Part shown: one piece after another, positions 53,393 to 63,150 of the stretch | How positions within the stretch are numbered: the stretch's first letter is position 1 | Layout: each line of letters starts with the position of its first letter | DNA from: Spirulina subsalsa FACHB-351 | GTDB lineage: Bacteria > Cyanobacteriota > Cyanobacteriia > Cyanobacteriales > Spirulinaceae | NCBI RefSeq assembly: GCF_026130165.1 | Contig: NZ_JAIHOM010000013.1 | Location: forward strand, 1 to 63,276 | DNA length: 63,276 bases | Reading direction: 5' to 3' | Translations under genes and position numbers: made by a program | The notes under the pieces: model-generated | The model's input: only the letters and a program-made list of their open reading frames with translations | Database searches by the model: none | What the model was told of the DNA's origin: nothing

Positions 53393-55954
53393 ATGATGAT
53401 TGATAATCGCTATCGGGCGGCATTGTATATCGGGTTAACGGTGGGTTCGATGTGTGCGATCGCACCTGCACAAGCCCAAATTCCTGTAACAGGCGGTAAT
53501 CTAGCGGGAGAAGCGGCTTTTTTTGTTCCCAGTGCAGATGGAGCGATTCGGTTATTTGACCTCAATCTGAATGAATTAAAGATTGAGAGTCCCAATGGGG
53601 TGTTAACAAATCCGGCGTTTGTGCCGACTGCCGCCAGTTTTGACGATCGTGGTACGGTAGGAGAAATTGAATCAGGCGATCGCGGACTCATTCAAGGACA
53701 ACTATCCGGCATTGCCTTCACCCCCCAAGGGATGTTAGTCCCCTTCATCAATCGCGACACCATCCTGAGTTTCACCCTCACTAACTTTAGTGATTCCCCC
53801 CTCGATATTCCAGGCACCCTCATCCGTCCTGAAGTCATTGGAGCCAGTCCCCTCATTTTCCTCCCCAATGCAGGAGAGGTTAGCCTTGCCGATGACTCCT
53901 CAGACCGTTTTATTGCTGATCCCGGCAACCTACAAGTTGGGGAATTTGAAGCAGATATTAACGCTGGATTAATTGATCTGCCTGCCAGTTTAACCCTCGT
54001 CAACTCCAGAGAATTTCGTCTCCCGGAACCAGAAACCCTTGTCCGTCGCATTCGCTTCGAGTTTGAAGGGAAAGATTTAGAAGCGGGCGAATATGATTTA
54101 GAATTTGCCGAAGACGGTTTAAACTTCCTCGGAGCCGCTAACCGCACCTTCCGCATCCAAAGCGTTGGCACCCGAGGGGAGCGGGAATTCAAGGTCAGAG
54201 GCAATGTCGGCTATCTTGATATCCATATTCCCGGAGTCTCCAACGACGTGGATGGTGAAATCAACCTCAGCCGAGATTTAGATTCATTCCGCATTAAAAC
54301 TGAAAACCGAGGAGTCCGAGGAATTACCTCCATTTTCGGTCAAGGGGCCATTGCCTTTAGTGGGGAAGAGGGAGAAGTTAGCTTTGAATTTAAACAAGGT
54401 AACACCACCATTACAGGAGAAGGGGAAGATGGCGTAAACTTCTATGCCACGGCCGGATTAACCCCCTTCCGTCGCACCGTTGACCTGACGGAATTCCGTT
54501 ATTACAATCCCGTTGATGATGAGAACCTCACCCTCGTCTACAACATTACCAACCCCACCATCGTTACAGGATCTGACCTACAAATTGGTTCATCGGTTGT
54601 CCGGTTTTTTGACGATGGCACCCTCCGTTTCCGACGCAGTGGGGGAACGTTCGTCACCCTTTCCCGGAACACCTCCTTCTCTGACTTAGGGATTACCTTC
54701 AGTCCTCAACCGACTCCCCCTCCCCAAGGGGGATCCTCTGTGGTGGTGATTACCCAACCCAGTTCACCCCCAACTCCCACCCCTTCTAGTCCTAGCGCTC
54801 CCCCTGCTCCGACTCTTGAACAAACCCTACAGGTTTTCATTACCACCTTTTTGGTGAATGCTCCCAACACCTTAAGTCTGTTCAATACCTCCTCTAATCT
54901 CAGTGTCTTTAACCTCTCCGACGCTTCAGGTACTGCACAGGTGAACTATGAAATCCTGCAATCGGTACAGTTCAATGCGCGGAATATTCGTCCGGGACGG
55001 GTGAAAGTCCGCAGCGTGAATAATCGGGGTGCGTCCTATTTGGTGGCCACAAGAAGCGATCGCGGTCGGGCTGTCGGTTTACGCGGATTCCAGCAAATTG
55101 GCCCCAATAGTCGCATTTTCCCCGGTTTAGTGGGGTTAAATGAACTGTCCCCAGAACAAGTCGAGGAAATCACCAGCTTATTAGGCGTAGATGATAACAT
55201 CCCCATTGAATCGGAAACCGGATTAACGGAACTAGACAGCAGTCCTGATGATTTCGAGGGGGAATTAGAAACCAGTCCCGAGGATGATCTTGAAGCACCG
55301 GAAACCCCTGCTGTAGACGATGACACCCTTGAAGAGGTAGAGATTGAACTGGAATTCACCCCTGAAGAAGTCGAGGGAGAATTAGAAACCAGTCCCGAGG
55401 ATGATCTAGAAGCACCGGAAACTCCTACTGTGGAGGATGACACCCTTGAAGAGGTGGAAACACAAACGGGGTTAACTGAGCTAGACTTGACTCCTGATGA
55501 TTTCGAGGGAGAATTAGAAACCAGTCCCGAGGATGATCTAGAAGCACCGGAAACTCCCACTGTGGAGGATGATAGTTCTCTTGAAGAGATCGAGGGAGAA
55601 TTAGAAACCAGTCCCGAGGATGATCTAGAAGCACTGGAAACTCCTACTGTGGAGGAGGATAGTTCTCTTGAAGAGATTGAGGGTGAATTAGAAACGACGG
55701 CTGTAGAACCTGTAGAATCTTCCGACGCGGCAGTAATGACAGAGGATACCATTAGCGAGGAAGTTCCCGAAGAATTGGAAACCAGCGCAGTGGAGGAAGA
55801 GGACGCACTGGAAACGCTTTCCTTGGATGATGATTCTTTGAATGTGGCAGAACCAGAATTGGAAACCCCTGCCAGTCAATTCACGGAAATGATGGGTTTA
55901 CGGGAAATTTCCTTAGAGGATCTGCCCGAATTAAAACCCTTATTGGCTAAGTGA
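53393..55954 (+). CDS. Secreted protein with acidic repeat C-terminus, unrecognised family
   Basis: An 853-residue protein counted from MMIDNRYRA (ATG at 53393, after a GAGGAA site). The N-terminal signal peptide is YIGLTVGSMCAIAPAQA. The ~45-480 region is beta-rich and mentions FEFEGKDLEAGEYDLEF and SFRIKTENRGVRG, unrecognised. A proline-rich spacer (TPPPQGGSS, SPPTPTPSSPSAPP) follows, then a ~100-residue domain, and from about residue 618 an acidic repeat with four or five copies of EGELETSPEDDLEAPETP. The composition differs from neighbours. It follows the porin gene, which has a similar acidic insert. No function is assigned. Confidence 0.75.
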   Translation: MMIDNRYRAALYIGLTVGSMCAIAPAQAQIPVTGGNLAGEAAFFVPSADGAIRLFDLNLNELKIESPNGVLTNPAFVPTAASFDDRGTVGEIESGDRGLIQGQLSGIAFTPQGMLVPFINRDTILSFTLTNFSDSPLDIPGTLIRPEVIGASPLIFLPNAGEVSLADDSSDRFIADPGNLQVGEFEADINAGLIDLPASLTLVNSREFRLPEPETLVRRIRFEFEGKDLEAGEYDLEFAEDGLNFLGAANRTFRIQSVGTRGEREFKVRGNVGYLDIHIPGVSNDVDGEINLSRDLDSFRIKTENRGVRGITSIFGQGAIAFSGEEGEVSFEFKQGNTTITGEGEDGVNFYATAGLTPFRRTVDLTEFRYYNPVDDENLTLVYNITNPTIVTGSDLQIGSSVVRFFDDGTLRFRRSGGTFVTLSRNTSFSDLGITFSPQPTPPPQGGSSVVVITQPSSPPTPTPSSPSAPPAPTLEQTLQVFITTFLVNAPNTLSLFNTSSNLSVFNLSDASGTAQVNYEILQSVQFNARNIRPGRVKVRSVNNRGASYLVATRSDRGRAVGLRGFQQIGPNSRIFPGLVGLNELSPEQVEEITSLLGVDDNIPIESETGLTELDSSPDDFEGELETSPEDDLEAPETPAVDDDTLEEVEIELEFTPEEVEGELETSPEDDLEAPETPTVEDDTLEEVETQTGLTELDLTPDDFEGELETSPEDDLEAPETPTVEDDSSLEEIEGELETSPEDDLEALETPTVEEDSSLEEIEGELETTAVEPVESSDAAVMTEDTISEEVPEELETSAVEEEDALETLSLDDDSLNVAEPELETPASQFTEMMGLREISLEDLPELKPLLAK
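55256..55690 (+). repeat. Tandem repeats encoding EGELETSPEDDLEAPETP
   Basis: Near-identical copies of GAGGGAGAATTAGAAACC start at 55256, 55373, 55505 and 55592, with a partial fifth at 55679. Spacings are 117, 132, 87 and 87 nt. They encode the acidic C-terminal repeat of the secreted protein and are candidates for slippage or recombination. Confidence 0.85.
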
Positions 55955-56016
55955 TCTGATATCCCCTGTGGGGGAGTCGGAAATAATTGTCAATTAATAA
56001 TTATCAATTATCAATT

Positions 56017-56055
56017 CCCTTGTTGAGTGTAGCGTTGGGCTTTTTCAGCAGACCC
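56017..56055. repeat. 39-nt inverted repeat, copy 1
   Basis: CCCTTGTTGAGTGTAGCGTTGGGC... (56017-56055) is the reverse complement of 57715-57753 at 37 of 39 positions. Here it abuts the stop codon of the Rpn gene. The two copies bracket the Rpn and cupin genes. Confidence 0.85.
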
Positions 56056-56936
56056 TAATTATTAGGCATCTCCTGCCTTAAAGCTGCGATGACTTCCGGG
56101 CTTAATCCAGTGACTTGGGCGATCGCCTCATCATTCAGTTGACCCAATAAGTTGCGAGCGACCTCACGTTTTGCTTGTTCTCGTCCTTGTTCTCGTCCTT
56201 GTTCTCGTCCTTGTTCAAGTCCTTGTTCAACTCCTAAAGCGATCGCACCCTGTTGGTCATAAATAAACATTTCCCGCCGATCTAACTCCTCTAATTCCTC
56301 TAGGGTTAACCCAGCTTGATTAGCAATTTCAAAGGCTTGATGAAGTTCCGCAATATCCTCCATATTATCAGGAATTGAATTGAGCGATCTAGCAAATTTC
56401 ATAAAATAAATCCATTTGTCTGTCAAGGTTTCAAGCTCGTTTAGTTCCTTGGTAAACTTCGGCAATTCCACAAAGATTAACTCCATCTCATTCTCAGGAT
56501 AATGCCAGCCTTCAAATTTCTCTCGATAAACAAAGCGGGAAATCAATTGATTCTGTCCGGGAAACATCTCGAAATCAGTTAAGGTTAAAGCAATCACGGG
56601 TTTTAGATATCGATATCCCTGTCCCCGTTGCAGTTGAAAGGCATAGGTTTTAGCTGCATTGAATAAAACCCGCTTCCCAAAAGATTGCACATTTAAAACT
56701 TGCATTTCAATAATTACCAATGTGCCATCATTCAACCGCGCTCTAACATCCAAATAGGTATCTTTTAAACCTTCGAGTTGAGGGGGCAAATTGGGCGAGA
56801 TGATTTCCAAATCTTCAATAGTTGAATGGCCATCATAGACTAAAGCATTGAGAAAACTGATTAAGATGTTCTTACTTTCAGCAGAACCAAAGATTTTTTT
56901 AAAAGCGTAGTCGGTTTTGGGGTTAATAAATCTCAT
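56055..56936 (-). CDS. Rpn-family (PD-(D/E)XK) recombination-promoting nuclease / putative transposase
   Basis: A 293-residue protein counted from MRFINPKTDYAF (ATG at 56936). The N-terminal signature FINPKTDYAFKKIFGSAESKNILISFLNA, then LKDTYLDVRARLNDGTLVIIEMQV, is the Rpn/PDDEXK family core, with the D..E.Q pattern carrying the catalytic residues. The C-terminal part has EQGREQGREQG repeats and a short helix. Family members increase recombination or act in defence and mobile elements. It is framed by a 39-nt inverted repeat pair that also encloses the cupin gene. Confidence 0.9.
   Translation of the reverse strand: MRFINPKTDYAFKKIFGSAESKNILISFLNALVYDGHSTIEDLEIISPNLPPQLEGLKDTYLDVRARLNDGTLVIIEMQVLNVQSFGKRVLFNAAKTYAFQLQRGQGYRYLKPVIALTLTDFEMFPGQNQLISRFVYREKFEGWHYPENEMELIFVELPKFTKELNELETLTDKWIYFMKFARSLNSIPDNMEDIAELHQAFEIANQAGLTLEELEELDRREMFIYDQQGAIALGVEQGLEQGREQGREQGREQAKREVARNLLGQLNDEAIAQVTGLSPEVIAALRQEMPNN
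56175..56222. repeat. 12-nt tandem repeat inside Rpn gene
   Basis: TTGTTCTCGTCC occurs three times in direct succession (56175-56210), followed by a diverged fourth, TTGTTCAAGTCC. It encodes the EQGREQGREQG stretch of the Rpn protein and may be length-variable. Confidence 0.8.
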
Positions 56937-57162
56937 GGCAAACCTACCCAACTAAGTTCTTTAAACTAATTTTAGCATGACTGGTAAACAAGGGGGGGAA
57001 TGGTGAGTAAGGGCGCAGATAAGTCTCTGTGTTGTTGCTATCCTACCAGCCCATCTAACCCTAGGAATAATGGCTGACACTTAGAATTAAATTAAAGGGG
57101 ATTAATGGCAATAAAAATCTGTATCGGATAGTCTCCTTCGCCTAAGATAAAGATATGGCTAA

Positions 57163-57220
57163 CGGCAAGCTCCACGTTAGCGTTCACGTAGTTTGCCGTA
57201 GGCATAGCTCCACGAAGTGG
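57163..57220. repeat. Short palindromic repeat, MITE-like fragment
   Basis: CGGCAA (57163-57168) pairs with TTGCCG (57193-57198) and CCAC/GTGG (57210-57213 with 57217-57220) forms a second small hairpin, within the phrase GGCAAGCTCCACG ... GCTCCACG. The style resembles highly iterated palindromes of cyanobacterial genomes. It occupies the otherwise empty gap 56937-57305. Confidence 0.45.
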
Positions 57221-57305
57221 CACAGCAAGCCCTAATTAACTCTGCACAGAGCGCGATACAATCACCTTAAGACTCATTGGCTAAAAGATAATCCAATCAA
57301 ACTCT

Positions 57306-57596
57306 ATGACCGTACAACAAGGACAAACCATTCAAATTGAACCTCAAGTCACTCCCGAGCGTTTAGAAACATTAGGGGTCCCAAATTGGCCGATTTGGAC
57401 AAAAGAAGTATCGGAGTTTCCTTGGACTTACGATGCCACGGAAACCTGTTATTTCCTCGCAGGGAAAGTTACTGTTACCCCGGAACAGGGCGAACCTGTC
57501 ACAATGGGTCAAGGGGACTTAGTGACTTTTCCTGCGGGAATGTCCTGCACTTGGCAAATTCACCAAGACGTGAAAAAGCACTACTCTTTTAGCTAG
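57306..57596 (+). CDS. Small cupin-domain protein
   Basis: A 96-residue single-domain cupin. The fold is visible in ETCYFLAGKVTVTP, GEPVTMGQGDLVTFPAGMSCTWQIH and WTKEVSEFPWTYDATE. It lacks the full metal-binding histidine set; candidate residues are E46, K54 and H85. The family (DUF861/EutQ-like) includes small enzymes and sensors; no substrate is evident. It sits between the Rpn gene and the MITE-like element, inside the 39-nt inverted repeat pair. Confidence 0.8.
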   Translation: MTVQQGQTIQIEPQVTPERLETLGVPNWPIWTKEVSEFPWTYDATETCYFLAGKVTVTPEQGEPVTMGQGDLVTFPAGMSCTWQIHQDVKKHYSFS

Positions 57597-57610
57597 GGTT
57601 TGAAGCCTTC

Positions 57611-57676
57611 AAAAACCCGGTTTCTGGGTATTTTTCTCAAAAACTGACCATTCTAGACCAGAAACTGGGTTTCTGG
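57611..57676. repeat. AACCCGGTTTCTGG repeat, two copies
   Basis: AAACCCGGTTTCTGG (57613-57627) and a diverged GAAACTGGGTTTCTGG (57661-57676) occur just after the cupin gene, the same repeat family as near positions 136, 220 and 989. Confidence 0.55.
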
Positions 57677-57714
57677 GGTCACAGGGGGCAAGTTTTGCCC
57701 TTGTCACGTATCTA

Positions 57715-57811
57715 GGGTTTGCTGAAAAAGCCCAACGCTAGACTCAACAAGGGAATAGGGAATAATTCTTAATTCCCCGACTCCCGACTCCCCGACTTGT
57801 TCAGCAGGCCT
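57715..57811. mobile_element. MITE-like element with 13-nt terminal inverted repeats; contains copy 2 of 39-nt repeat
   Basis: TTTGCTGAAAAAG (57718-57730) is nearly the reverse complement of CTTGTTCAGCAGG (57796-57808), giving an element of about 97 nt that codes for nothing. Positions 57715-57753 match, inverted, the repeat at 56017-56055. It holds an AT-rich middle and TCCCCGACTCCCGA phrases seen in other gaps. Confidence 0.6.
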
Positions 57812-57880
57812 TATCTATTCAGTCTCCCACCATTCCCCGAGGGGCAGAAGGTGGGGTTTTTTCCAAGGAAGCGAAACTTT

Positions 57881-58321
57881 ATGCACATCGTTAATACCAC
57901 TCTAGACATTCAAACAGAAGCGGGAATTCGGGTCTATGATGTCACGTCGGACATTAAGGAAAAATTAGCCCACTCTGGCATTCATCAGGGGCATATTGTA
58001 GTTTTTTCTCAACATACCACTACGGCGATCGCGATTAATGAAAATGAGGAACGCCTCTGGGCAGATTTGAAAACCTATCTCACCAAACTCGCTCCCCCTG
58101 ATGGGGCCTATTTACACAATGATCTCCACTTGCGGGATGTTCCCCCCGAGGAACCGGAAAATGCCCACTCTCACCTGATGGCTATGACTCTCAGTAGTAG
58201 TGAAACAATTCCCGTGATTGATGGGAAACTAGCCCTCGGTCAGTGGCAATCTGTGTTATTTGTGGAATTAGACGGCCCTCGTCCTCGGAAATTGTTATTA
58301 CAAATTATGGGGAATCGTTGA
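57881..58321 (+). CDS. YjbQ-family protein
   Basis: A 146-residue protein counted from MHIVNTTLDI (ATG at 57881 with an AAGGAAG site upstream); the longer frame from 57797 passes through the MITE-like element. Family motifs: VVFSQHTTTAIAINENE, HNDLHLRDV, HSHLMAMTLSS and WQSVLFVELDGPR. YjbQ proteins are small trimeric enzymes reported to have thiamine-phosphate-synthase-like activity. Length matches the family (about 140). Monocistronic. Confidence 0.93.
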   Translation: MHIVNTTLDIQTEAGIRVYDVTSDIKEKLAHSGIHQGHIVVFSQHTTTAIAINENEERLWADLKTYLTKLAPPDGAYLHNDLHLRDVPPEEPENAHSHLMAMTLSSSETIPVIDGKLALGQWQSVLFVELDGPRPRKLLLQIMGNR

Positions 58322-58474
58322 ACTGGGAACTGGATCATCTGTTTATCCTAACGCCTGCCAATCGGATTCTAGGCGATCGCCTCGTAGAATTTGGACTCAC
58401 CGAAGGCACAAGTAACCGACATCTGGGGCGAGGGAATAGGGAATAGGGAATAGGTAATAGGTGATAGGGAATTT

Positions 58475-58569
58475 CTCCCCTGCTCCCCTGCTCCCCTGCT
58501 CCCCTGCTCCCCTGCTCCCCTGCTCCCCTGCTCCCCCTCTCCCCTGCTCCCCCTCTCCCCTGCTCCCCG
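58475..58569. repeat. TGCTCCCC 8-nt tandem repeat
   Basis: About eight perfect tandem copies of TGCTCCCC followed by degenerate copies with CCCTCTCC variants. A short tandem array of GGGAATAGGGAATAGG lies just before it (58433-58470). Microsatellite-type sequence between YjbQ and secA. A minus-strand frame of 89 codons over it is an artefact of the repeat. Confidence 0.85.
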
Positions 58570-58579
58570 ACTCCTGATT

Positions 58580-58613
58580 TTGTTGGGTTACGCTTTCGCT
58601 TCACCCAACCTAC
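58580..58613. repeat. TGTTGGGTT/CACCCAACCTACA palindromic repeat
   Basis: TTGTTGGGTTACGCTTTCGC then TTCACCCAACCTACA, the same element as at 13023-13057 with small differences in the loop. Together they indicate a dispersed repeat family. Confidence 0.7.
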
Positions 58614-58640
58614 AGATAGTTTGTGGACGGTTTACTGGAA

Positions 58641-61448
58641 TTACACCGTTTGGGGTTGAACTTGGGGCTGAAATTGGAACAGAGAATAAACCACGTTGCG
58701 ACGAATATCAATCATCACTTCGAGGAACATTTCATACCCTTCTTGTTTGTATTCAATCAGGGGATCCTTCTGTCCGTAACCCCGTAAACCAATAGCCTCC
58801 CGTAGGGCATCCATCCCTTGCAAATGTTCCCGCCAGAGCGTGTCAATTTGTTGGAGAATAAAGAACCGTTCCGCTTGACGCATTAAACCAGGTTGAATTT
58901 GCTCAATTTGGTTTTCTTTGATGTCGTAAGCTTTACGAACTTCCTCGTGGAGGAAGGTTTTAATTTCCCCAACGGTCATGTTATCGAGATGTTTGGGTTC
59001 AAGGTCTTTGAGTAAATAAACAAACTCTTTGACCTTATTGATTAAACCTTCGAGATCCCACTCTTCTGGGGGTAATTCGGGGTTAATATAGGCCTCTACG
59101 ATGTCGTTCATGGTGAGTTCGGCGTAGTTGATGACCTGTTCTTTGAGGTCTTCCCCTTCTAATACCCGACGACGTTCTGCATAAATGGCGCGTCGTTGGT
59201 TGTTCATCACTTCGTCATACTCAAAGACCTGTTTCCGGGCATCGTAGTAGAAGGTTTCGACTTTCTTTTGCGCCCCTTCGAGGGAACGGGTGAGGATGCC
59301 GGATTCAATGGGCATATCTTCTTCTACGCGGAAGGCATTCATCAGCCCGGCGACGCGATCGCCTCCAAAAATCCGTAACAGGTTATCCTCTAAACTGAGG
59401 AAGAATTTCGTAGACCCTGGGTCCCCTTGTCGTCCGGCCCGGCCGCGCAGTTGGTTGTCGATGCGGCGGGATTCGTGGCGCTCTGTCCCAATCACATGGA
59501 GGCCGCCAGCTTGGACGACTTCATCATGTTCGCGACTGGTAAAGGCTTCGTATTCTTTGCGAATCAGTTGGTAGACTTCCCGGATTTTCTGCACCACGGG
59601 ATCTTGTACCGGGGCATTTTCTGAGGCGATCGCAATTTTTTCCTCGGCCTCTAACTCTTGTAAGCTTTGTTCCCCATACTGCTGCACGGCAAAATTTACC
59701 GCCATTTTTAAGGTTTGTTCGGTTTCAGGCGATAGATCCGTAGGGAAAATATGGGCCGAGGCTTTCCAAGTTTTGGGCTTTTTGTTGCCATTGCCAAACC
59801 CTTGGGGGCGATTGCGATTTTTCGGCATTCCGACCGCACTGGTCACCAATTCCTTATCTTCGGGCATGACAATTTTAGGCATGAAATATTCCCGCAATTT
59901 CAGCCGCGCCATATAGTCGGAGTTCCCCCCTAAAATAATATCTGTCCCCCGGCCGGCCATGTTGGTGGCAATGGTAACAGCACCCTTGCGCCCCGCTTGC
60001 GCCACAATTTCTGATTCCCGTTCCACGTTCTCCGGTCGGGCATTCAGGATATCATGGGGAACCCCCCGCTCTCGCAATAAGTTCGCCAAGACCTCAGATT
60101 TTTCTACACTGGTGGTTCCCACCAACACCGGGCGGCCTTTTTCGTGCATTTGGGCGCACTCTTCGGCCACGGCGTTCCATTTCGCTGGTTCCGTTTTATA
60201 GACCACATCGGCCATATCATGGCGACGGGAGGGTAAATTAGTCGGAATAATCGTCACCTGAAGGTTATAGATTTTCTCAAATTCCGCCTCTTCGGTTTTG
60301 GCTGTCCCTGTCATCCCCGCCAATTTGGGATATAACAGGAAAAAGTTCTGATAAGTAATCGTCGCCAGAGTTTGGGTTTCATTTTGGATTCTCACCCCCT
60401 CTTTCGCTTCAATGGCTTGGTGGAGGCCATCACTCCAGCGCCGACCTTGTAAGACCCGCCCGGTGAATTCATCAACAATCACCACATCATCATCTTTCAC
60501 GATGTAGTTCACATCTTTGATAAACAATTCCTTGGCCTTAATGGCATTAGAAACATAATGGGCCCAAGGGTCGTTAGGGTCATACAAATCCGTCACCCCT
60601 AACAGGCGTTCGGCTTCGGCAAACCCTTCATCAGTCATCAACACATTACGGGCTTTTTCGTCCACCTCATAATGGCCTTGTCCCTCTTCATTTTGGGGGA
60701 ACAGTTGGGCGGCAATTTGGGCGGCCTGCATATACTTTTCCGTGGGCCGTTCCACTTGACCGGAAATGATGAGAGGCGTTCTGGCCTCGTCAATCAGTAC
60801 CGAGTCCACCTCGTCAATGATGCAGTAATTAAAGGGGCGCTGTACCACATCTTCCATCGCCGTGGCCATATTGTCCCGTAAATAGTCAAAGCCTAATTCG
60901 CTGTTGGTGGCGTAGGTGATATCACAGGCGTAGTTTTGGCGGCGTTCCATGGGACTCATTCCCGACTGAATTAGACCCACGGTGAGGCCGAGAAAGCGGT
61001 GGACTTGTCCCATCCATTCCGCGTCCCGTCGGGCGAGGTAGTCGTTGACTGTCACCACATGAACCCCGCGCCCGCTTAAAGCGTTTAAATAGGAGGGGAG
61101 GGTGGCGACTAGGGTTTTTCCTTCCCCGGTTTTCATCTCGGCAATTTGTCCCTCGTGGAGAACGGTTCCCCCTAACAACTGCACATCAAAATGGCGCATT
61201 CCCAGCACTCGCCAAGCTGCTTCCCGCACCACGGCGAAGGCTTCGGGCAATATATCATCGAGAATATCGGCTCGTTCGCGATCGCTTTTGGCCTTAGCCA
61301 GTTGTTCCTGAAACTCCCTCGTTTTACCCCGCAGTCCATCATCGGAGAGGGCTTTAATATCATCTTCAATAGCGTTCACCTCTGCGACCAGAGGCTGAAA
61401 TTTTTTGAGTTTCCGAGTGTTAGGGTCGCCGAGTAACTGTTTTAACAT
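58641..61448 (-). CDS. secA: Protein translocase subunit SecA
   Basis: A 935-residue protein of typical SecA length. The DEAD motor has Walker [14 protein letters not shown] and the [19 protein letters not shown] segment, and motif VI-like [20 protein letters not shown]. SecA drives preprotein translocation through SecYEG at the membrane by ATP hydrolysis. The C-terminus ends [12 protein letters not shown] and lacks the zinc-binding SEC-C tail, as in many cyanobacteria. ATG start at 61448. Divergent from asnS. Confidence 0.98.
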   Translation of the reverse strand: MLKQLLGDPNTRKLKKFQPLVAEVNAIEDDIKALSDDGLRGKTREFQEQLAKAKSDRERADILDDILPEAFAVVREAAWRVLGMRHFDVQLLGGTVLHEGQIAEMKTGEGKTLVATLPSYLNALSGRGVHVVTVNDYLARRDAEWMGQVHRFLGLTVGLIQSGMSPMERRQNYACDITYATNSELGFDYLRDNMATAMEDVVQRPFNYCIIDEVDSVLIDEARTPLIISGQVERPTEKYMQAAQIAAQLFPQNEEGQGHYEVDEKARNVLMTDEGFAEAERLLGVTDLYDPNDPWAHYVSNAIKAKELFIKDVNYIVKDDDVVIVDEFTGRVLQGRRWSDGLHQAIEAKEGVRIQNETQTLATITYQNFFLLYPKLAGMTGTAKTEEAEFEKIYNLQVTIIPTNLPSRRHDMADVVYKTEPAKWNAVAEECAQMHEKGRPVLVGTTSVEKSEVLANLLRERGVPHDILNARPENVERESEIVAQAGRKGAVTIATNMAGRGTDIILGGNSDYMARLKLREYFMPKIVMPEDKELVTSAVGMPKNRNRPQGFGNGNKKPKTWKASAHIFPTDLSPETEQTLKMAVNFAVQQYGEQSLQELEAEEKIAIASENAPVQDPVVQKIREVYQLIRKEYEAFTSREHDEVVQAGGLHVIGTERHESRRIDNQLRGRAGRQGDPGSTKFFLSLEDNLLRIFGGDRVAGLMNAFRVEEDMPIESGILTRSLEGAQKKVETFYYDARKQVFEYDEVMNNQRRAIYAERRRVLEGEDLKEQVINYAELTMNDIVEAYINPELPPEEWDLEGLINKVKEFVYLLKDLEPKHLDNMTVGEIKTFLHEEVRKAYDIKENQIEQIQPGLMRQAERFFILQQIDTLWREHLQGMDALREAIGLRGYGQKDPLIEYKQEGYEMFLEVMIDIRRNVVYSLFQFQPQVQPQTV

Positions 61449-61688
61449 AGAAAGTTCTTATTGATTTTCTGGTCTATCTTTGCGCTGCTCATTTGCCACA
61501 AACGAAGGTTTGACCCGTAACTGATGACAAAATGATCCTTGACTTATGTTATCTCAAATATGGGGCCCAACATCTCCGATCACGGAATGTTAGGGAGGAG
61601 AGAGGGGTCTTCCCCCAAGATAAACCGGAGTCGTCAACACTCTTCCTTAACCGGGGGGGAATTCAGGAAAACAAGATAGAAGTACACC

Positions 61689-63080
61689 ATGAACAAAACC
61701 AGAATTGTCCAGATTTTACGCCACGGCCAACCGGATGAGGCGGTTCTCATTCAAGGCTGGGTACGCACCACAAGGGCGTTAAAGGGCTTTGCCTTTGTGG
61801 AACTCAATGATGGGTCTGCCCTCGCCAACCTGCAAGTGGTAATTAACGAAGATTTCCCCGACTATGAAGCCCTCGTCAAACGTTTAACCATTGGCTCTTC
61901 TGTGGCTGTGGAAGGGGTGTTGGTGGCCTCTCAGGGCAAAGGACAACGAATTGAGGTTAACCCCTCTAAAATCCAAGTATTCGGAGAATCTGACCCGGAA
62001 ACCTATCCCCTCCAGAAGAAACGGCATAGTTTTGAATTTTTGCGGGGTTTGGGACATTTGCGATCGCGCACTAACACCCTCGGCGCTGTGTTCCGCGTCC
62101 GCAATGCCTGTTCTAGTGCCATTCACCAGTTTTTCCAAGAACGCGGGTTTCTCTGGGTCCACACCCCCCTGATTACGGCCAGCGACTGCGAAGGGGCCGG
62201 GGAACTGTTCAGCGTCACCACCTTAGACCCCAAAAACCCCCCCAAAACCCCCCAAGGGGAAATCGACTACAGTCAGGACTTCTTCGGCAAACCCGCCTAC
62301 TTAACCGTGAGTGGTCAACTCGAAGCCGAAATCATGGCGATGGCCTTTAGTGATGTCTACACCTTTGGTCCCACCTTCCGCGCCGAAAACTCCAACACCT
62401 CCCGCCACCTGGCCGAATTTTGGATGGTGGAACCGGAAATGGCATTCTGTGACCTTCAGGGCAATATGGACTTAGCTGAGGCCTTTTTAAAACATATTTT
62501 CAAAACCGTCCTCGAACAATGTCCCGAAGACATGGAGTTTTTTAATCAACGAATTGATCAAACAGTTTTAGCCACCGCCGATAATATTATCAATAACCAG
62601 TTTGAGCGGATTTCTTACACCGAGGCGATCGCATTTTTAGAAAAAGCCGACCGTAAATTTGAATATCCCGTCGAATGGGGCCTTGACCTCCAATCCGAAC
62701 ACGAGCGTTATTTAGCCGAAGAACTGTTTAAAAAACCCGTCATAGTCCGCGATTACCCCAAAGGCATCAAAGCCTTTTATATGCGTCTCAACGACGACAA
62801 CCAAACCGTCGCCGCTATGGACGTTCTCGCCCCCAAAATCGGCGAAATCATCGGCGGGTCCCAACGGGAAGAGCGCCTAGACATCCTAGAACAGCGCATC
62901 CAAGACAACCAAATGCCCCTAGAGGAACTCTGGTGGTATCGTGACCTCCGACGCTACGGCACGGTTCCCCATGCCGGATTTGGTTTAGGTTTTGAACGAG
63001 TCGTCCAATTCATGACTGGGATGGGCAACATTCGGGATGTCATTCCCTTCCCCCGCACCCCCATGAACGCGGAATTTTAA
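61689..63080 (+). CDS. asnS: Asparaginyl-tRNA synthetase
   Basis: A 463-residue class IIb synthetase: an N-terminal OB anticodon-binding domain ([25 protein letters not shown]), motif 2 [21 protein letters not shown] and motif 3 [15 protein letters not shown], with [15 protein letters not shown] of the AsnRS family. It charges tRNA-Asn with asparagine. The ATG start at 61689 is clear and length is normal. Followed by a hairpin and the TnpB element end. Confidence 0.97.
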   Translation: MNKTRIVQILRHGQPDEAVLIQGWVRTTRALKGFAFVELNDGSALANLQVVINEDFPDYEALVKRLTIGSSVAVEGVLVASQGKGQRIEVNPSKIQVFGESDPETYPLQKKRHSFEFLRGLGHLRSRTNTLGAVFRVRNACSSAIHQFFQERGFLWVHTPLITASDCEGAGELFSVTTLDPKNPPKTPQGEIDYSQDFFGKPAYLTVSGQLEAEIMAMAFSDVYTFGPTFRAENSNTSRHLAEFWMVEPEMAFCDLQGNMDLAEAFLKHIFKTVLEQCPEDMEFFNQRIDQTVLATADNIINNQFERISYTEAIAFLEKADRKFEYPVEWGLDLQSEHERYLAEELFKKPVIVRDYPKGIKAFYMRLNDDNQTVAAMDVLAPKIGEIIGGSQREERLDILEQRIQDNQMPLEELWWYRDLRRYGTVPHAGFGLGFERVVQFMTGMGNIRDVIPFPRTPMNAEF

Positions 63081-63105
63081 GCCTGTTGCGCAATTCCCCT
63101 TCCTC

Positions 63106-63145
63106 GCAGACTGGGAGGGGATGGATAGTCGTCTACCCAGTCTGC
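63106..63145 (+). terminator. 10-bp hairpin after asnS, possible terminator
   Basis: GCAGACTGGG (63106-63115) pairs exactly with CCCAGTCTGC (63136-63145), loop of 20 nt. It has no U-run but is the only strong stem between the asnS stop and the mobile-element end. The right arm directly precedes the predicted element boundary. Confidence 0.5.
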
Positions 63146-63150
63146 TATCA

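Noticed and set aside
55036-55752. 238-codon serine-rich minus-strand frame
   Set aside because: Antisense shadow of the acidic repeat coding region.
58335-58604. 89-codon minus-strand frame rich in G, E, R and Q
   Set aside because: It only translates the TGCTCCCC tandem repeat.
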